A stretch of 47,991 nucleotides of DNA from an uncultured Bacteroidales bacterium (GTDB lineage: Bacteria; Bacteroidota; Bacteroidia; Bacteroidales; F082). Shown one piece after another: positions 23,909-31,608 of the stretch (positions within the stretch are counted from its first letter, which is position 1; each line of letters starts with the position of its first letter). The notes under the pieces were generated by a model. The model worked only from the letters and a program-made list of their open reading frames with translations, was not told the origin of the DNA and made no database searches. Made by a program: the position numbers and the translations under genes. The stretch covers positions 1-47,991 of the forward strand of contig CAMVCZ010000023.1 in NCBI GenBank assembly GCA_947166105.1, written 5' to 3'.

Positions 23909-25222
23909 TTATTCTGCCAAGTCGGAAAAGTAAGCTAACACGGAATACAATGGAATGTTCTCCATCCAGCCTTGGTCGGCGTAGGGCTGCATGGAGCAGC
24001 GCAGGGCTTTTAGGTGCTTGTCGGCATGATCGACATTCACGAAGCCGTTCAGCGACTTGCTTTTCGTGTTCTCCTCGGCTTTCACCTCAATCGGGATGAT
24101 GTGCTCATCGGTCTGCATGAGGAAATCCACTTCCTGCGTCGAGTTGTCCTTGCTGAAATAATAGAGCGGCAAGTCGCCAAGGGTTTTGAGTTGCTGAAAC
24201 ACATAGTTTTCGGAAAACGCGCCCTTGAACTCTACGAATACCTTGTTGGCGATGACCATCAGCCGCGCCGGCGCGTTCGACATGGCACCCAGCAGCCCCA
24301 CGTCGAGCAGATAGAGCTTGAAGGCCTCCGTGTCTTCATAGAACGACAATGACATGGTTGGATTGAGGCAACGGCGTAGCTTCAGCACCAAACCAGCATC
24401 GACGAGCCATTGAATGGCCATCTCGAAGTCCTTGGCCCGCGCCCCCTTCCTGACCGCGCCATAGACGAACTTCTTGTTTTCCTTGGCCAATTGCCCCGGA
24501 ATGGAACTCCACACCAAGCGGATGCGTTGCGTTTCGCCGCCGGCGTGTTTGGCGAAGTCGCGCTCATAGGTCTTCAATATCGACTTCTGGATTCGGCGCA
24601 CCTTGGGCACGTCGCGGTCGGTGATGTAACACAACACCGCCTCCGGCATCCCGCCCACATAGAAATATTGGCGGAGCAAGTCTTGAAGTTTGGTGTCCAA
24701 AGTGCGTAAAATGTCCCACTGCTTGGAGTTCAACACCTCACAAAGTTGATCCTCGCCCATCGCCCAAAGAAACTCCTCAAACGACATGGGATAAAGGCTC
24801 AAAATATCGACCTTCCCAACGGGATAGGATTCGCCCGTGCGACAACTGATGCCCAACAACGAACCCGCCACCACCACATGCTGGTCGCTGGCGTTCTCGC
24901 AGAAATACTTCAACGAGGTCAAGGCTCGCGGGGCTTCTTGTATCTCATCTATAAAAAGGAGCGTTTTCCCCGCATTGATGCTTTGGTTGGTAAAAGCCTC
25001 GATAGCTCGCAAGATTCTTTCCATGTCAAAATCCTGCAAGAAAAGCTCCTTCATAAAATCGTTGTTGTCGCAGTTGAGATAAATCAGGTTCTCATACTCC
25101 GACATTCCGAACTCTTTTAGGATAAAGGTTTTTCCCACCTGTCTGGCACCCTCCAAAACGAGGGGTTTTCTTCCTGGTGAATTTTTCCACTTCACTAAAT
25201 CATTGATAATTCTACGCTTCAT
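23909..25222 (-). CDS. DUF4143 AAA ATPase
   Basis: A 437-residue protein with an N-terminal AAA_14 ATPase and a C-terminal DUF4143 domain. Walker A is EGARQVGKT (24-32), Walker B is TLLFIDEIQEA (near 88-98) and the sensor is HVVVAGSLLG. The C-terminus has EVDFLMQTDEHIIPIEVKAEENTKS, the nuclease-like E-VDF-EVK pattern found in this family. DUF4143 ATPases are abundant in Bacteroidales; their function is unproven. The 33-bp tandem repeat lies immediately upstream of its start. Confidence 0.93.
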   Translation of the reverse strand: MKRRIINDLVKWKNSPGRKPLVLEGARQVGKTFILKEFGMSEYENLIYLNCDNNDFMKELFLQDFDMERILRAIEAFTNQSINAGKTLLFIDEIQEAPRALTSLKYFCENASDQHVVVAGSLLGISCRTGESYPVGKVDILSLYPMSFEEFLWAMGEDQLCEVLNSKQWDILRTLDTKLQDLLRQYFYVGGMPEAVLCYITDRDVPKVRRIQKSILKTYERDFAKHAGGETQRIRLVWSSIPGQLAKENKKFVYGAVRKGARAKDFEMAIQWLVDAGLVLKLRRCLNPTMSLSFYEDTEAFKLYLLDVGLLGAMSNAPARLMVIANKVFVEFKGAFSENYVFQQLKTLGDLPLYYFSKDNSTQEVDFLMQTDEHIIPIEVKAEENTKSKSLNGFVNVDHADKHLKALRCSMQPYADQGWMENIPLYSVLAYFSDLAE

Positions 25223-25296
25223 TTTCCATTGATTTTGAATTTTGTGGCAAAAATACTAAATTTTAGACACATACAACAAATTTGAACAATTTTTTT

Positions 25297-25636
25297 GGGG
25301 AATATTTGGAAAATCTATACATTTTTATTGTGGAATATTCGACAAATTACAACACTTTTATTGCGGAATATTCTGCAACTTACCACACTTTTCTTGGGGA
25401 ATATCCGGCAAATCACTACACTTTTCTTGGGGAATATCCGGCAAATCACTACACTTTTCTTGGGGAATATTCGACAACTTACCACACTTTTCTTGGGGAA
25501 TATCCGGCAAATCACTACACTTTTCTTGGGGAATATCCGGCAAATCACTACACTTTTATTGGGGAATATTCGACAACTTACTACACTTTTCTTGGGGAAT
25601 ATTCGGCAAATTACCACACTTTTCTTGGGGAATAAA
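25297..25636. repeat. 33-bp tandem repeat, ten full units
   Basis: Units begin at 25297, 25330, 25363, 25396, 25429, 25462, 25495, 25528, 25561 and 25594, with a truncated eleventh at 25627. No insertions or deletions occur, and units 4, 5 and 7 are identical. Two unit types differ at a few columns and follow an AAB-AAB order, so units 4-6 and 7-9 form a 99-bp higher-order duplication with only two differences. Each unit starts GGGGAATAT or a near variant; several contain the palindrome GAATATTC. Because 33 is a multiple of three, several frames stay open. Confidence 0.95.
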
Positions 25637-25639
25637 AAG

Positions 25640-25667
25640 AAAAGGCCTCCCTGATGGAAAGCCTTTT
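25640..25667 (-). terminator. terminator of the alpha-oxoamine synthase gene
   Basis: AAAAGGC (25640-25646) and GCCTTTT (25661-25667) form the stem; on the minus strand a T-rich run follows. It sits 22 bp beyond the stop of the synthase gene and directly abuts the 33-bp array. Confidence 0.8.
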
Positions 25668-25688
25668 CTAATCGGTTTTGAAAAACGC

Positions 25689-26951
25689 CTACTCAATCCT
25701 CATATTCGGAATCTGGCCGTCACCGTCGTAGAACCCACGACCAAGTTTCTCGCGCACTTCCTTGAAGGCATTGAGCGTGTAGTTCACATCGTCCATCGTG
25801 TGGGCTGCGGTCGGGATGATACGGAAAATAATCATACCCTTGGGAATGACCGGATAAGTGATGACCGAGCAGAAAATCCTATAGTTTTCGCGCAAGTCCA
25901 TAGCGATGTTGGTGGCCTGAACCACGTCACCCTGCACATGAACCGGTGTGACGCAAGCCTCGGCGGGACCGATATCGAAGCCCAAGTCGCGGAAGCCCTG
26001 CTGCAAGGCGCGAGTCACCTTCCACAGCTGGGCACGCAAGGCATCACCTTCTGCACTGCGGATGATTTCCAAACGCTTCTCGCAACCTTCCACAATGGCC
26101 AAAGGCAGACTCTTGGCGTACATTTGGGAACGCATATTATAACGCAGATACTCAATCACATACTTCGGTCCAGCCACAAAGCCGCCGATGATGGCCATGG
26201 CCTTGGCATACGCACCTATGTAAATATCGATGTCGTCCATCACGCCGAAATGCTCCGAGGTGCCACGCCCGTTGGGACCCATCACGCCGAAGCCGTGGGC
26301 ATCGTCGATGAGGACGCGGAAGCTGTATTTCTTCTTCAGGGCCACGATGCCGGCGAGGTCGCCAAGCGCACCTGTCATACCATACACGCCCTCTGTGATG
26401 ACAAGGATGCCACCGCCCGTCTTAGCCACCACTTCCGTGGCGACCTTCAGTTTCTTCTCAAGGTCTTCCATATTGTTGTGGCGGTATTTGTACTTGTTGC
26501 CGATGTGGAGGCGGATACCGTCGAGCAGGCAGGCGTGGGCCTCGTTGTCGTAAACAATCACGTCGTGAGGATTGACCAAAGTGTCGATGGTTGACACAAT
26601 ACCCTGATAACCAAAGTTAAAGAGATAGGCGGCTTCTTTCTTCTCGAAATCAGCCAGTTCCTTCTCGAAATGTTCATGCATACGGGTGTGACCCGTCATC
26701 ATGCGCGCGCCCATGGGTGCGGCGAGGCCGTATTTTGCGGCGGCTTCGGCATCCACGCGGCGAATTTCGGGGTGGTTGGCCAAGCCCAAATAGTTGTTCA
26801 AGCTCCAGCAGAGCACTTCCCTGCCGTTGAAGGTCATACGCGGCCCCATCTCGCCCTCCAAGCGCGGGAATGCGAAATAACCGTCAGCACGTTCACGGTA
26901 TTGCCCAATCGGGCCACCGGAATCCTTTGATATTCTTTCGAAAATGTCCAT
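25689..26951 (-). CDS. alpha-oxoamine synthase family PLP enzyme
   Basis: A 420-residue fold-type I PLP enzyme of the family that includes glycine C-acetyltransferase, 8-amino-7-oxononanoate synthase and serine palmitoyltransferase. Visible residues: H139 in DNEAHAC (ring stacking), D216/D217 and H219 in LIDDAHGFG, and the Schiff-base lysine K250 in GAYAKAMAIIGGF. The family joins an amino acid to an acyl-CoA with loss of CO2. An SDR reductase is encoded divergently next door, as would suit ketone reduction in sphingolipid or sulfonolipid synthesis, but the substrate cannot be read from the sequence. Confidence 0.88.
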   Translation of the reverse strand: MDIFERISKDSGGPIGQYRERADGYFAFPRLEGEMGPRMTFNGREVLCWSLNNYLGLANHPEIRRVDAEAAAKYGLAAPMGARMMTGHTRMHEHFEKELADFEKKEAAYLFNFGYQGIVSTIDTLVNPHDVIVYDNEAHACLLDGIRLHIGNKYKYRHNNMEDLEKKLKVATEVVAKTGGGILVITEGVYGMTGALGDLAGIVALKKKYSFRVLIDDAHGFGVMGPNGRGTSEHFGVMDDIDIYIGAYAKAMAIIGGFVAGPKYVIEYLRYNMRSQMYAKSLPLAIVEGCEKRLEIIRSAEGDALRAQLWKVTRALQQGFRDLGFDIGPAEACVTPVHVQGDVVQATNIAMDLRENYRIFCSVITYPVIPKGMIIFRIIPTAAHTMDDVNYTLNAFKEVREKLGRGFYDGDGQIPNMRIE

Positions 26952-27000
26952 TTTCCTTGATTTAAGATTTAAAATTCAAAGATTTAAGATTCAAAATTTT
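26952..27000. repeat. AAATCTTA octamer array in the synthase leader
   Basis: Read leftward, TTTTGAATCTTAAATCTTTG and AAATCTTAAATC words lead straight into the start codon after a short AAGGAAA. It is of the same class as the leaders at 21277, 22538 and 27981. Confidence 0.65.
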
Positions 27001-27008
27001 TTCTGTAG

Positions 27009-27029
27009 GGCTGTCACACCGTGGCAGCC
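27009..27029. promoter_or_regulatory. hairpin between synthase and reductase genes
   Basis: GGCTGTCAC (27009-27017) pairs with GTGGCAGCC (27021-27029), one G-T, closing a 3-nt loop. It has no T-run, so it is more likely a regulatory or repeat-derived element than a terminator. It is preceded by TGTAGGG, similar to GTAGGGACG near 16290. Confidence 0.5.
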
Positions 27030-27089
27030 GATTATTGAGCCACAAAATTAGTAAATATATTGATTATCCTAACATCAAGGAATTATTTT

Positions 27090-27097
27090 TAATTTTG
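27090..27097 (+). promoter_or_regulatory. -7 box for the SDR gene
   Basis: TAATTTTG matches TAnnTTTG and lies 27 bp before the ATG at 27117. The -33 element is unclear. Confidence 0.4.
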
Positions 27098-27116
27098 CAG
27101 GTTGAAATTAATGAAT

Positions 27117-27908
27117 ATGCTAAACCTCAAAAACAAAACGGCACTCATCACCGGAGGCGGCACTGGCATCGGGCGCAGCATCGCGCTCCATTTGGCGCAA
27201 GAGGGCTGCAACCTCGTCCTAACTGGACTGGGCATCAGCGACTTGGAAGCCGCCAAAGCCGAGTGCGAAAAATACAGCATACGCGCATACGCCACCGAAA
27301 CGCAATTGGACGACTACGCCTCCATCGACCGACTTTATGACTTCGTGATTTCTAACCATTTAAGCATCGACATTTTCGTGCTCAACGCGGGCATATCACA
27401 GCGCGAAAAAGCCTTTGACACCGACATCAGAGTGGATGAGAAGATCCTGAAAATCGACTTCCTTAGCGGGGTGTATCTCGTCAAGAAGTTCAAGGAGATG
27501 ATTATGGCAAAAGAACACGTCCAATTCAGTGTAACCACTTCCCTATCAGGTCTTTTTGGCTTCCCGTTGCGCTCGGCCTATTGCGCGGCGAAACATGCCT
27601 TGTTCGGGTTTTATGAATCTTTGGAATTGGAATATGACAACATCGGCGTGACTTTCCTCATCCCGGGACGCATCAACACGCAAATCAGCAAGAGCGCACT
27701 CCACGGCGACGGCACCGCCCACGCCAAGATGGACGCGGGCCAAGCCAACGGCCTCGATGTCGACAAATGCGGCAAAATCGCCGTTCGCGCCATCAAGCAA
27801 CAGAAACACAGAAAATTAATTGGACGAACAGAACTTTTGATGGCGCATATCCACAAATATTGCTTACCTTTGTATTATAAACTATCGAGAAAAATATCAG
27901 CAACGTAA
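27117..27908 (+). CDS. SDR-family oxidoreductase
   Basis: A 263-residue classical short-chain dehydrogenase, starting at MLNLKNKTALITGG (an ATG two codons earlier at 27111 is possible). The cofactor motif TGGGTGIG is at 12-19, NAG at 90-92, the catalytic serine in TTSLSG (about 142-144), Y155 and K159 in SAYCAAK. A C-terminal hydrophobic, basic tail (HKYCLPLYYKLSRK) resembles membrane-associated DHRS7-like enzymes and suggests a lipid or other hydrophobic substrate. Divergent from the alpha-oxoamine synthase, it is a candidate 3-keto-lipid reductase (inference). Confidence 0.9.
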   Translation: MLNLKNKTALITGGGTGIGRSIALHLAQEGCNLVLTGLGISDLEAAKAECEKYSIRAYATETQLDDYASIDRLYDFVISNHLSIDIFVLNAGISQREKAFDTDIRVDEKILKIDFLSGVYLVKKFKEMIMAKEHVQFSVTTSLSGLFGFPLRSAYCAAKHALFGFYESLELEYDNIGVTFLIPGRINTQISKSALHGDGTAHAKMDAGQANGLDVDKCGKIAVRAIKQQKHRKLIGRTELLMAHIHKYCLPLYYKLSRKISAT

Positions 27909-28012
27909 AGCTGTAAGCCATAAGCAGTCAGCTATAAGCATGGCCGAACCAAGGCTGAAAACTGACCGCTAAAGGCAAATCTTGAAATTAGAAATCTGAA
28001 ATCTTGAAATAA
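27909..28012. repeat. TAAGC-type and octamer repeats before the VOC gene
   Basis: AGCTGTAAGC (27909-27918) and AGCTATAAGC (27930-27939) form a degenerate direct repeat. From about 27979 to 28012, AAATCTTGAAAT, GAAATCTGAAATCTTGAAAT words precede the start codon, like the other octamer leaders. Confidence 0.6.
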
Positions 28013-28020
28013 CACATACA

Positions 28021-29088
28021 ATGAAATCAAAAGTTATCTGCGGCATACAGCAAGTGGGCATCGGAGTCCCTGACTTCGTCGAGGCCTGGAAATGGTATTA
28101 TGACAACTTCGGCTTCGAAATCAAAATCGTTGACGACGAGGGCGTTGCGGAACGAATGTTGCCCTACACGGGAGGCAAGCCCCAACCGCGCCGATCGGGC
28201 ATCGCAGTCAACATCCGTGGCGGCGGAGGCTTCGAAATCTGGCAGCCCAAAGGCCGTCCGCTCAACTACCTGAAAGAACCCGTCAAACTCGGCGATTTAG
28301 GCATCCTCATCGCCAAGGTGAAATGCCCCGACATTGAAGCGGCCTACAACACCTTTATTAATAAAGGCCTCGACATCATCAGCGAAATCACCACCTCTCC
28401 GATTGGACAGAAACAATTCTTCATGAAAGACCCATACGGCAACCTGTTCCAATTGGAGCAAGACGATTACGTTTTCATCGACGAAAAGAAAACCACTGGT
28501 GGTGCCAACGGCGTAATCATCGGCGTGAGCGACATCCACCATTCCATATCCTTCTACACTCAACTCCTTGATTACGACAAGGTTGTTTTCGACCAAACGG
28601 ACGTTTTCGAGGATTTGCAAGCCTTGGAAGGTGGCAAAAACAAATTGCGTCGCGTCATTTTGGAGCGCAGCAAACCTATCGAAGGGCCACTGAGCCAAAT
28701 CATGGGCACCTCGCATCTTGAACTGATTCAAGCCATTGATGGGCCGGGCAAGAAACTTTATGAAAACCGCTTCTGGGGCGACCCAGGCTTCATCCACCTC
28801 TGCTTCGACGTGCGCCACATGGAGGCAGTCAAGGCACAGGCAGAGGCGATGGGACATCCTTTCGTGTGCGACAGCGGCGCCGACTTCGGCATGGGCGATG
28901 CCAACGGGCATTTCACCTACGTCGAAGACCCCGACGGAACGCTCATCGAATTCGTCGAAACCTTCAAAATCCCGATTGCCAAGAAGTTCGGGATTTACTT
29001 GAACCTTGCCAACAAAGACGACCGCAAGCCATTGGGAATCTTAAAATTATTGCGCTTCGCCAAAGTGAAACGAGAAAGCATCAAATGA
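28021..29088 (+). CDS. two-domain VOC (glyoxalase/dioxygenase-fold) protein
   Basis: A 355-residue protein with two vicinal-oxygen-chelate halves. The first (about 6-150) opens IQQVGIGVPDFVEAWKWYYDNFGF and ends MKDPYGNLFQLEQ; the second (about 160-320) has GVIIGVSDIHHSISFYTQLLDYD, GDPGFIHLCFDVRHME and VEDPDGTLIEFVE. Metal ligands are plausible in the second half (H173 or H174, H258, E308 by pattern), while the first half uses Q in place of the usual first histidine. This is an isomerase, lyase or dioxygenase relative; the reaction is unknown. Its place next to the SDR and alpha-oxoamine synthase suggests a shared pathway. Confidence 0.85.
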   Translation: MKSKVICGIQQVGIGVPDFVEAWKWYYDNFGFEIKIVDDEGVAERMLPYTGGKPQPRRSGIAVNIRGGGGFEIWQPKGRPLNYLKEPVKLGDLGILIAKVKCPDIEAAYNTFINKGLDIISEITTSPIGQKQFFMKDPYGNLFQLEQDDYVFIDEKKTTGGANGVIIGVSDIHHSISFYTQLLDYDKVVFDQTDVFEDLQALEGGKNKLRRVILERSKPIEGPLSQIMGTSHLELIQAIDGPGKKLYENRFWGDPGFIHLCFDVRHMEAVKAQAEAMGHPFVCDSGADFGMGDANGHFTYVEDPDGTLIEFVETFKIPIAKKFGIYLNLANKDDRKPLGILKLLRFAKVKRESIK

Positions 29089-29101
29089 ACACAAGCAATA
29101 G

Positions 29102-29131
29102 AAAAAGCCGCTGATTATCAGCGGCTTTTTT
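29102..29131 (+). terminator. strong terminator after the VOC gene
   Basis: AAAAAGCCGCTGA (29102-29114) pairs perfectly with TCAGCGGCTTTTT (29118-29130) around a TTA loop, ending in a T-run. It marks the last core-like feature before the mobile element. Confidence 0.92.
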
Positions 29132-29366
29132 GTTGTGGGAACTGTTGGAGGGTCGGAGTGGTTAAGTTTACATTTTCCAGAAATCCAAAGACATGATATT
29201 CAACGCAATATCATAAAATAACAATCTCTCTACAAGTTACTCTATCGAATGGCGTCGCAAATCAGGGGACTACTTGCGCCCCTACTCTATTCATATTACT
29301 TTTGCGCCCCAGTCCCCTAATACTGACTGCAAAATTAATAAAAAATCAACAACTAAACCCTACAGT
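29132..29366. other. left junction of the mobile element
   Basis: No gene is seen. A tyrosine integrase starts at 29367. The region contains AGGGGACT (about 29263-29270) and AGTCCCCT (about 29311-29318), a perfect 8-bp inverted repeat, and two copies of TTGCGCCCC between them. These could be integrase arm or operator sites, or part of the attachment site. The att core cannot be set because the other end is outside the window. Confidence 0.55.
29297..29304 (+). promoter_or_regulatory. -7 box for the integrase, inside an inverted repeat
   Basis: TACTTTTG fits TAnnTTTG and lies between the arms AGGGGACT and AGTCCCCT, so a protein bound to the repeat would probably block transcription of the integrase. 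Confidence 0.45.
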
Positions 29367-30719
29367 ATGATAGAGATTAAGTACAACACGAGGGTCTTCA
29401 TCGACCCCAAAACAAAGCACATCAAAATTCGGGTGCGCTGGAACAAGAATGAAACCACTTTTTCACTAAGCTATCGTGCAGACCCTGAAAAATGGGACGG
29501 TAAAGCTCAAAGGCCACAGCCAGGTACAATGCACAAATTCAACGACCAAAATTGTAGCGCACGGATTATCGCCATTGCGATTGAAGAAGGGTTGGATCAA
29601 ATCAAGGCCGCTTTCATGAAATGCGATATTGACTCTATAATGCCATCGAAAGAAACCCTAAAGTCAATGGTACGGAAAGAGCAACCTGAGAAAGAGCCTG
29701 TCAGACCGAGAAAGACCTTATCTGAGTTATACGAGGAATATCAAGAGTCAAAGCGTGATGATCGAAACCTGATGAAGACTTCCTGTTATAAATTCAATCA
29801 GGTCTGGAATCATTTGGTCAAGTGCCACCCGGATATTACACTGGAGGAACTCACCAAGGAAAAACTTCATAAATTGAAGAGTTGGTATATCCAAAATGGT
29901 TATAGCAATACCACAATTGCTAATAGGTTTAAATATCTGAAATCTTTCTTCATATGGTTGCAGTCTGAGGGATATGAGCTACAACCTGGAGTGTTCGCCT
30001 ACAAGCCAAATCTAACCATTGTTTCAAAAACCGTCACCTTCTTGAAATACAATGAGTTGATGGATTTTTATAATTTCAAGTTCGCCGATGATGAAAAGAA
30101 TCTTGAGTTGGTCAGAGATATGTTCTGCTTCATGGCCTTCACCTCATTAAGATATAGCGACTTGGAGAATCTAAAAAAAGCGAATGTGTTTGATGACCAT
30201 ATCGAGGTCTGCACAAAGAAAACTCATGACAAACTATCCATCCCGCTTACCATTCACGCCAAGGAAATCATCAACAAATACAAAGACGAGGATTATAAGA
30301 ACGGCAAGATGTTCAGGGTGTATGCCAACCAGAAAATCAACGAGCTTTTGAAAGAGGCAGCGAAGAAAGTGGGGCTTGACAGAGAAGTCGTTTTAATCCA
30401 ATACCAAGGCAACACCAGAATCGAGGAAGTGAAGAAGTTCTATGAGATTATTGGTTGCCACGATGCTAGAAGAACTTTCGTCTGCTGCTCACTTGCCTTC
30501 GGAATACCACCAACCGTTGTAATGAGTTGCACAGGACATAGCACATACAACGCGATGAAACCGTATATCGAGGTCGCCGACGAGACGCAGCGGCTAGAAC
30601 TGGCAAAGTGGGACAAAGCCGATAATCAGAGCGACATTAGAAGCGACATAGCCAAAAAACTCGAAGGTGTTGACGAAGCTACATTGAAAAAGGTGTTGGA
30701 ATTGCTGAAATCTGCCTGA
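29367..30719 (+). CDS. tyrosine recombinase / integrase
   Basis: A 450-residue integrase starting at MIEIKYNTRV. Residues 1-105 form the arm-binding-like N-terminus common in Bacteroidales elements (with RADPEKWDGKAQ); a SAM-like core-binding domain covers about 115-205. The catalytic domain has R262 in TSLRYSD, H365-x-x-R368 in HDARRTF, H391 in TGHST and the nucleophile Y400 in MKPYIEV. All five conserved residues are present, so it should be active. It lies at the element edge beside its likely attachment site. Confidence 0.95.
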   Translation: MIEIKYNTRVFIDPKTKHIKIRVRWNKNETTFSLSYRADPEKWDGKAQRPQPGTMHKFNDQNCSARIIAIAIEEGLDQIKAAFMKCDIDSIMPSKETLKSMVRKEQPEKEPVRPRKTLSELYEEYQESKRDDRNLMKTSCYKFNQVWNHLVKCHPDITLEELTKEKLHKLKSWYIQNGYSNTTIANRFKYLKSFFIWLQSEGYELQPGVFAYKPNLTIVSKTVTFLKYNELMDFYNFKFADDEKNLELVRDMFCFMAFTSLRYSDLENLKKANVFDDHIEVCTKKTHDKLSIPLTIHAKEIINKYKDEDYKNGKMFRVYANQKINELLKEAAKKVGLDREVVLIQYQGNTRIEEVKKFYEIIGCHDARRTFVCCSLAFGIPPTVVMSCTGHSTYNAMKPYIEVADETQRLELAKWDKADNQSDIRSDIAKKLEGVDEATLKKVLELLKSA

Positions 30720-30864
30720 TGAAAAAGTGTGAATATGGCGATACTATGGCTGTAAGTCCTTCTTTTTACCACTTACCGCCATGCTATCAACACTTTTTGT
30801 GGCTTTTAAATCGACTTGACAAGAAAAAATACTTAATTTTTACTTCAATGTTATTAAAATGTAA

Positions 30865-30872
30865 TATCTTTG
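30865..30872 (+). promoter_or_regulatory. -7 box for the AbiE-like operon
   Basis: TATCTTTG fits TAnnTTTG and lies 17 bp before the start at 30889. The -33 element is weak. Confidence 0.5.
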
Positions 30873-30888
30873 CAGAAAATTTTAAGCG

Positions 30889-31608
30889 ATGACGGAAATT
30901 GCATTATTGAAACCAGATAACGAAGTGTGTTACAACACGCGGAAGTCGCGGCTTTACAATAGGACGCGAAGGGGATTACTCTCTCATGTGCGCAAGGGTG
31001 TATATGTGCCTTCATATATGACAGACAAGTTTATGATAGGTTGTAATGCTGTCGAGAACGGTTGCTTGGTCTATCACTCGGCCTTAGAGTATTATGCTCT
31101 TCATACGCAATCGTTTAATTGGTTGTATGTCCATAGCACCACACCTTTTCGGACATTTGAACATTTAAACGAAACATACATTTACAAACCCGTCAATTAT
31201 CTGATAAATCCCCATACCGACCTTACCAATGAGGACTATCCTATTCGGGTCACATCATTAAGCCAAACCATCATCGATTGCATCCGTCATATCGACCTTG
31301 CGGGCGGTTTGGAAGAGCTGATAACAGCTTTGGATTGGATTGGACTTGGCAAGCTTGACGAGACCGAAATGATGCAATGCCTTGATGCTGCCCCGGCGAA
31401 GAGTGTTTATCAAAGGGCTGGATACTTGCTTTCTATCTACAAAGACCAGATTGGGCTGTCTGAAGACTTCTTCAATCATTGCAAAGATCGGATGGGAAAC
31501 AATGTCAGCTACCTATCGCCCGTCGAAGACTGCAATGCATACGATAAATACTGGAAAATCTGTGTACCGAAAACAATCAAACACCAAAAGGAATATGAGC
31601 TCTATTGA
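30889..31608 (+). CDS. abiEi: AbiEi-like antitoxin / transcriptional regulator
   Basis: A 239-residue protein with an N-terminal winged-helix region (about 10-50, ending LSHVRKGVYVPSYM) followed by an AbiEi-type body: VYHSALEYYALHTQSFN, then ITSLSQTIIDCIRHIDLAGGLEEL. The next gene overlaps its 3' end by 14 bp and encodes an AbiEii-like nucleotidyltransferase, the classic type IV arrangement in which AbiEi represses the operon and blocks toxin action. The match is by pattern and gene order. Confidence 0.8.
   Translation: MTEIALLKPDNEVCYNTRKSRLYNRTRRGLLSHVRKGVYVPSYMTDKFMIGCNAVENGCLVYHSALEYYALHTQSFNWLYVHSTTPFRTFEHLNETYIYKPVNYLINPHTDLTNEDYPIRVTSLSQTIIDCIRHIDLAGGLEELITALDWIGLGKLDETEMMQCLDAAPAKSVYQRAGYLLSIYKDQIGLSEDFFNHCKDRMGNNVSYLSPVEDCNAYDKYWKICVPKTIKHQKEYELY

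Noticed and set aside
25297..25636. CRISPR array
   Set aside because: Units are contiguous and lack unique spacers; no cas gene is present.
25282..25654. Overlapping repeat-encoded ORFs in the 33-bp array on both strands
   Set aside because: Not listed as genes: no ATG in the best-conserved frames, and a period that is a multiple of three keeps several frames open by chance. The variation pattern is reported as a finding instead.
29147..29166. tRNA-Ser-like 5' sequence (GGAGGGTCGGAGTGGTTAAG)
   Set aside because: It recalls the start of a tRNA-Ser, but no anticodon stem, T-arm or 3' acceptor can be folded downstream, so it is not called as a tRNA or remnant.
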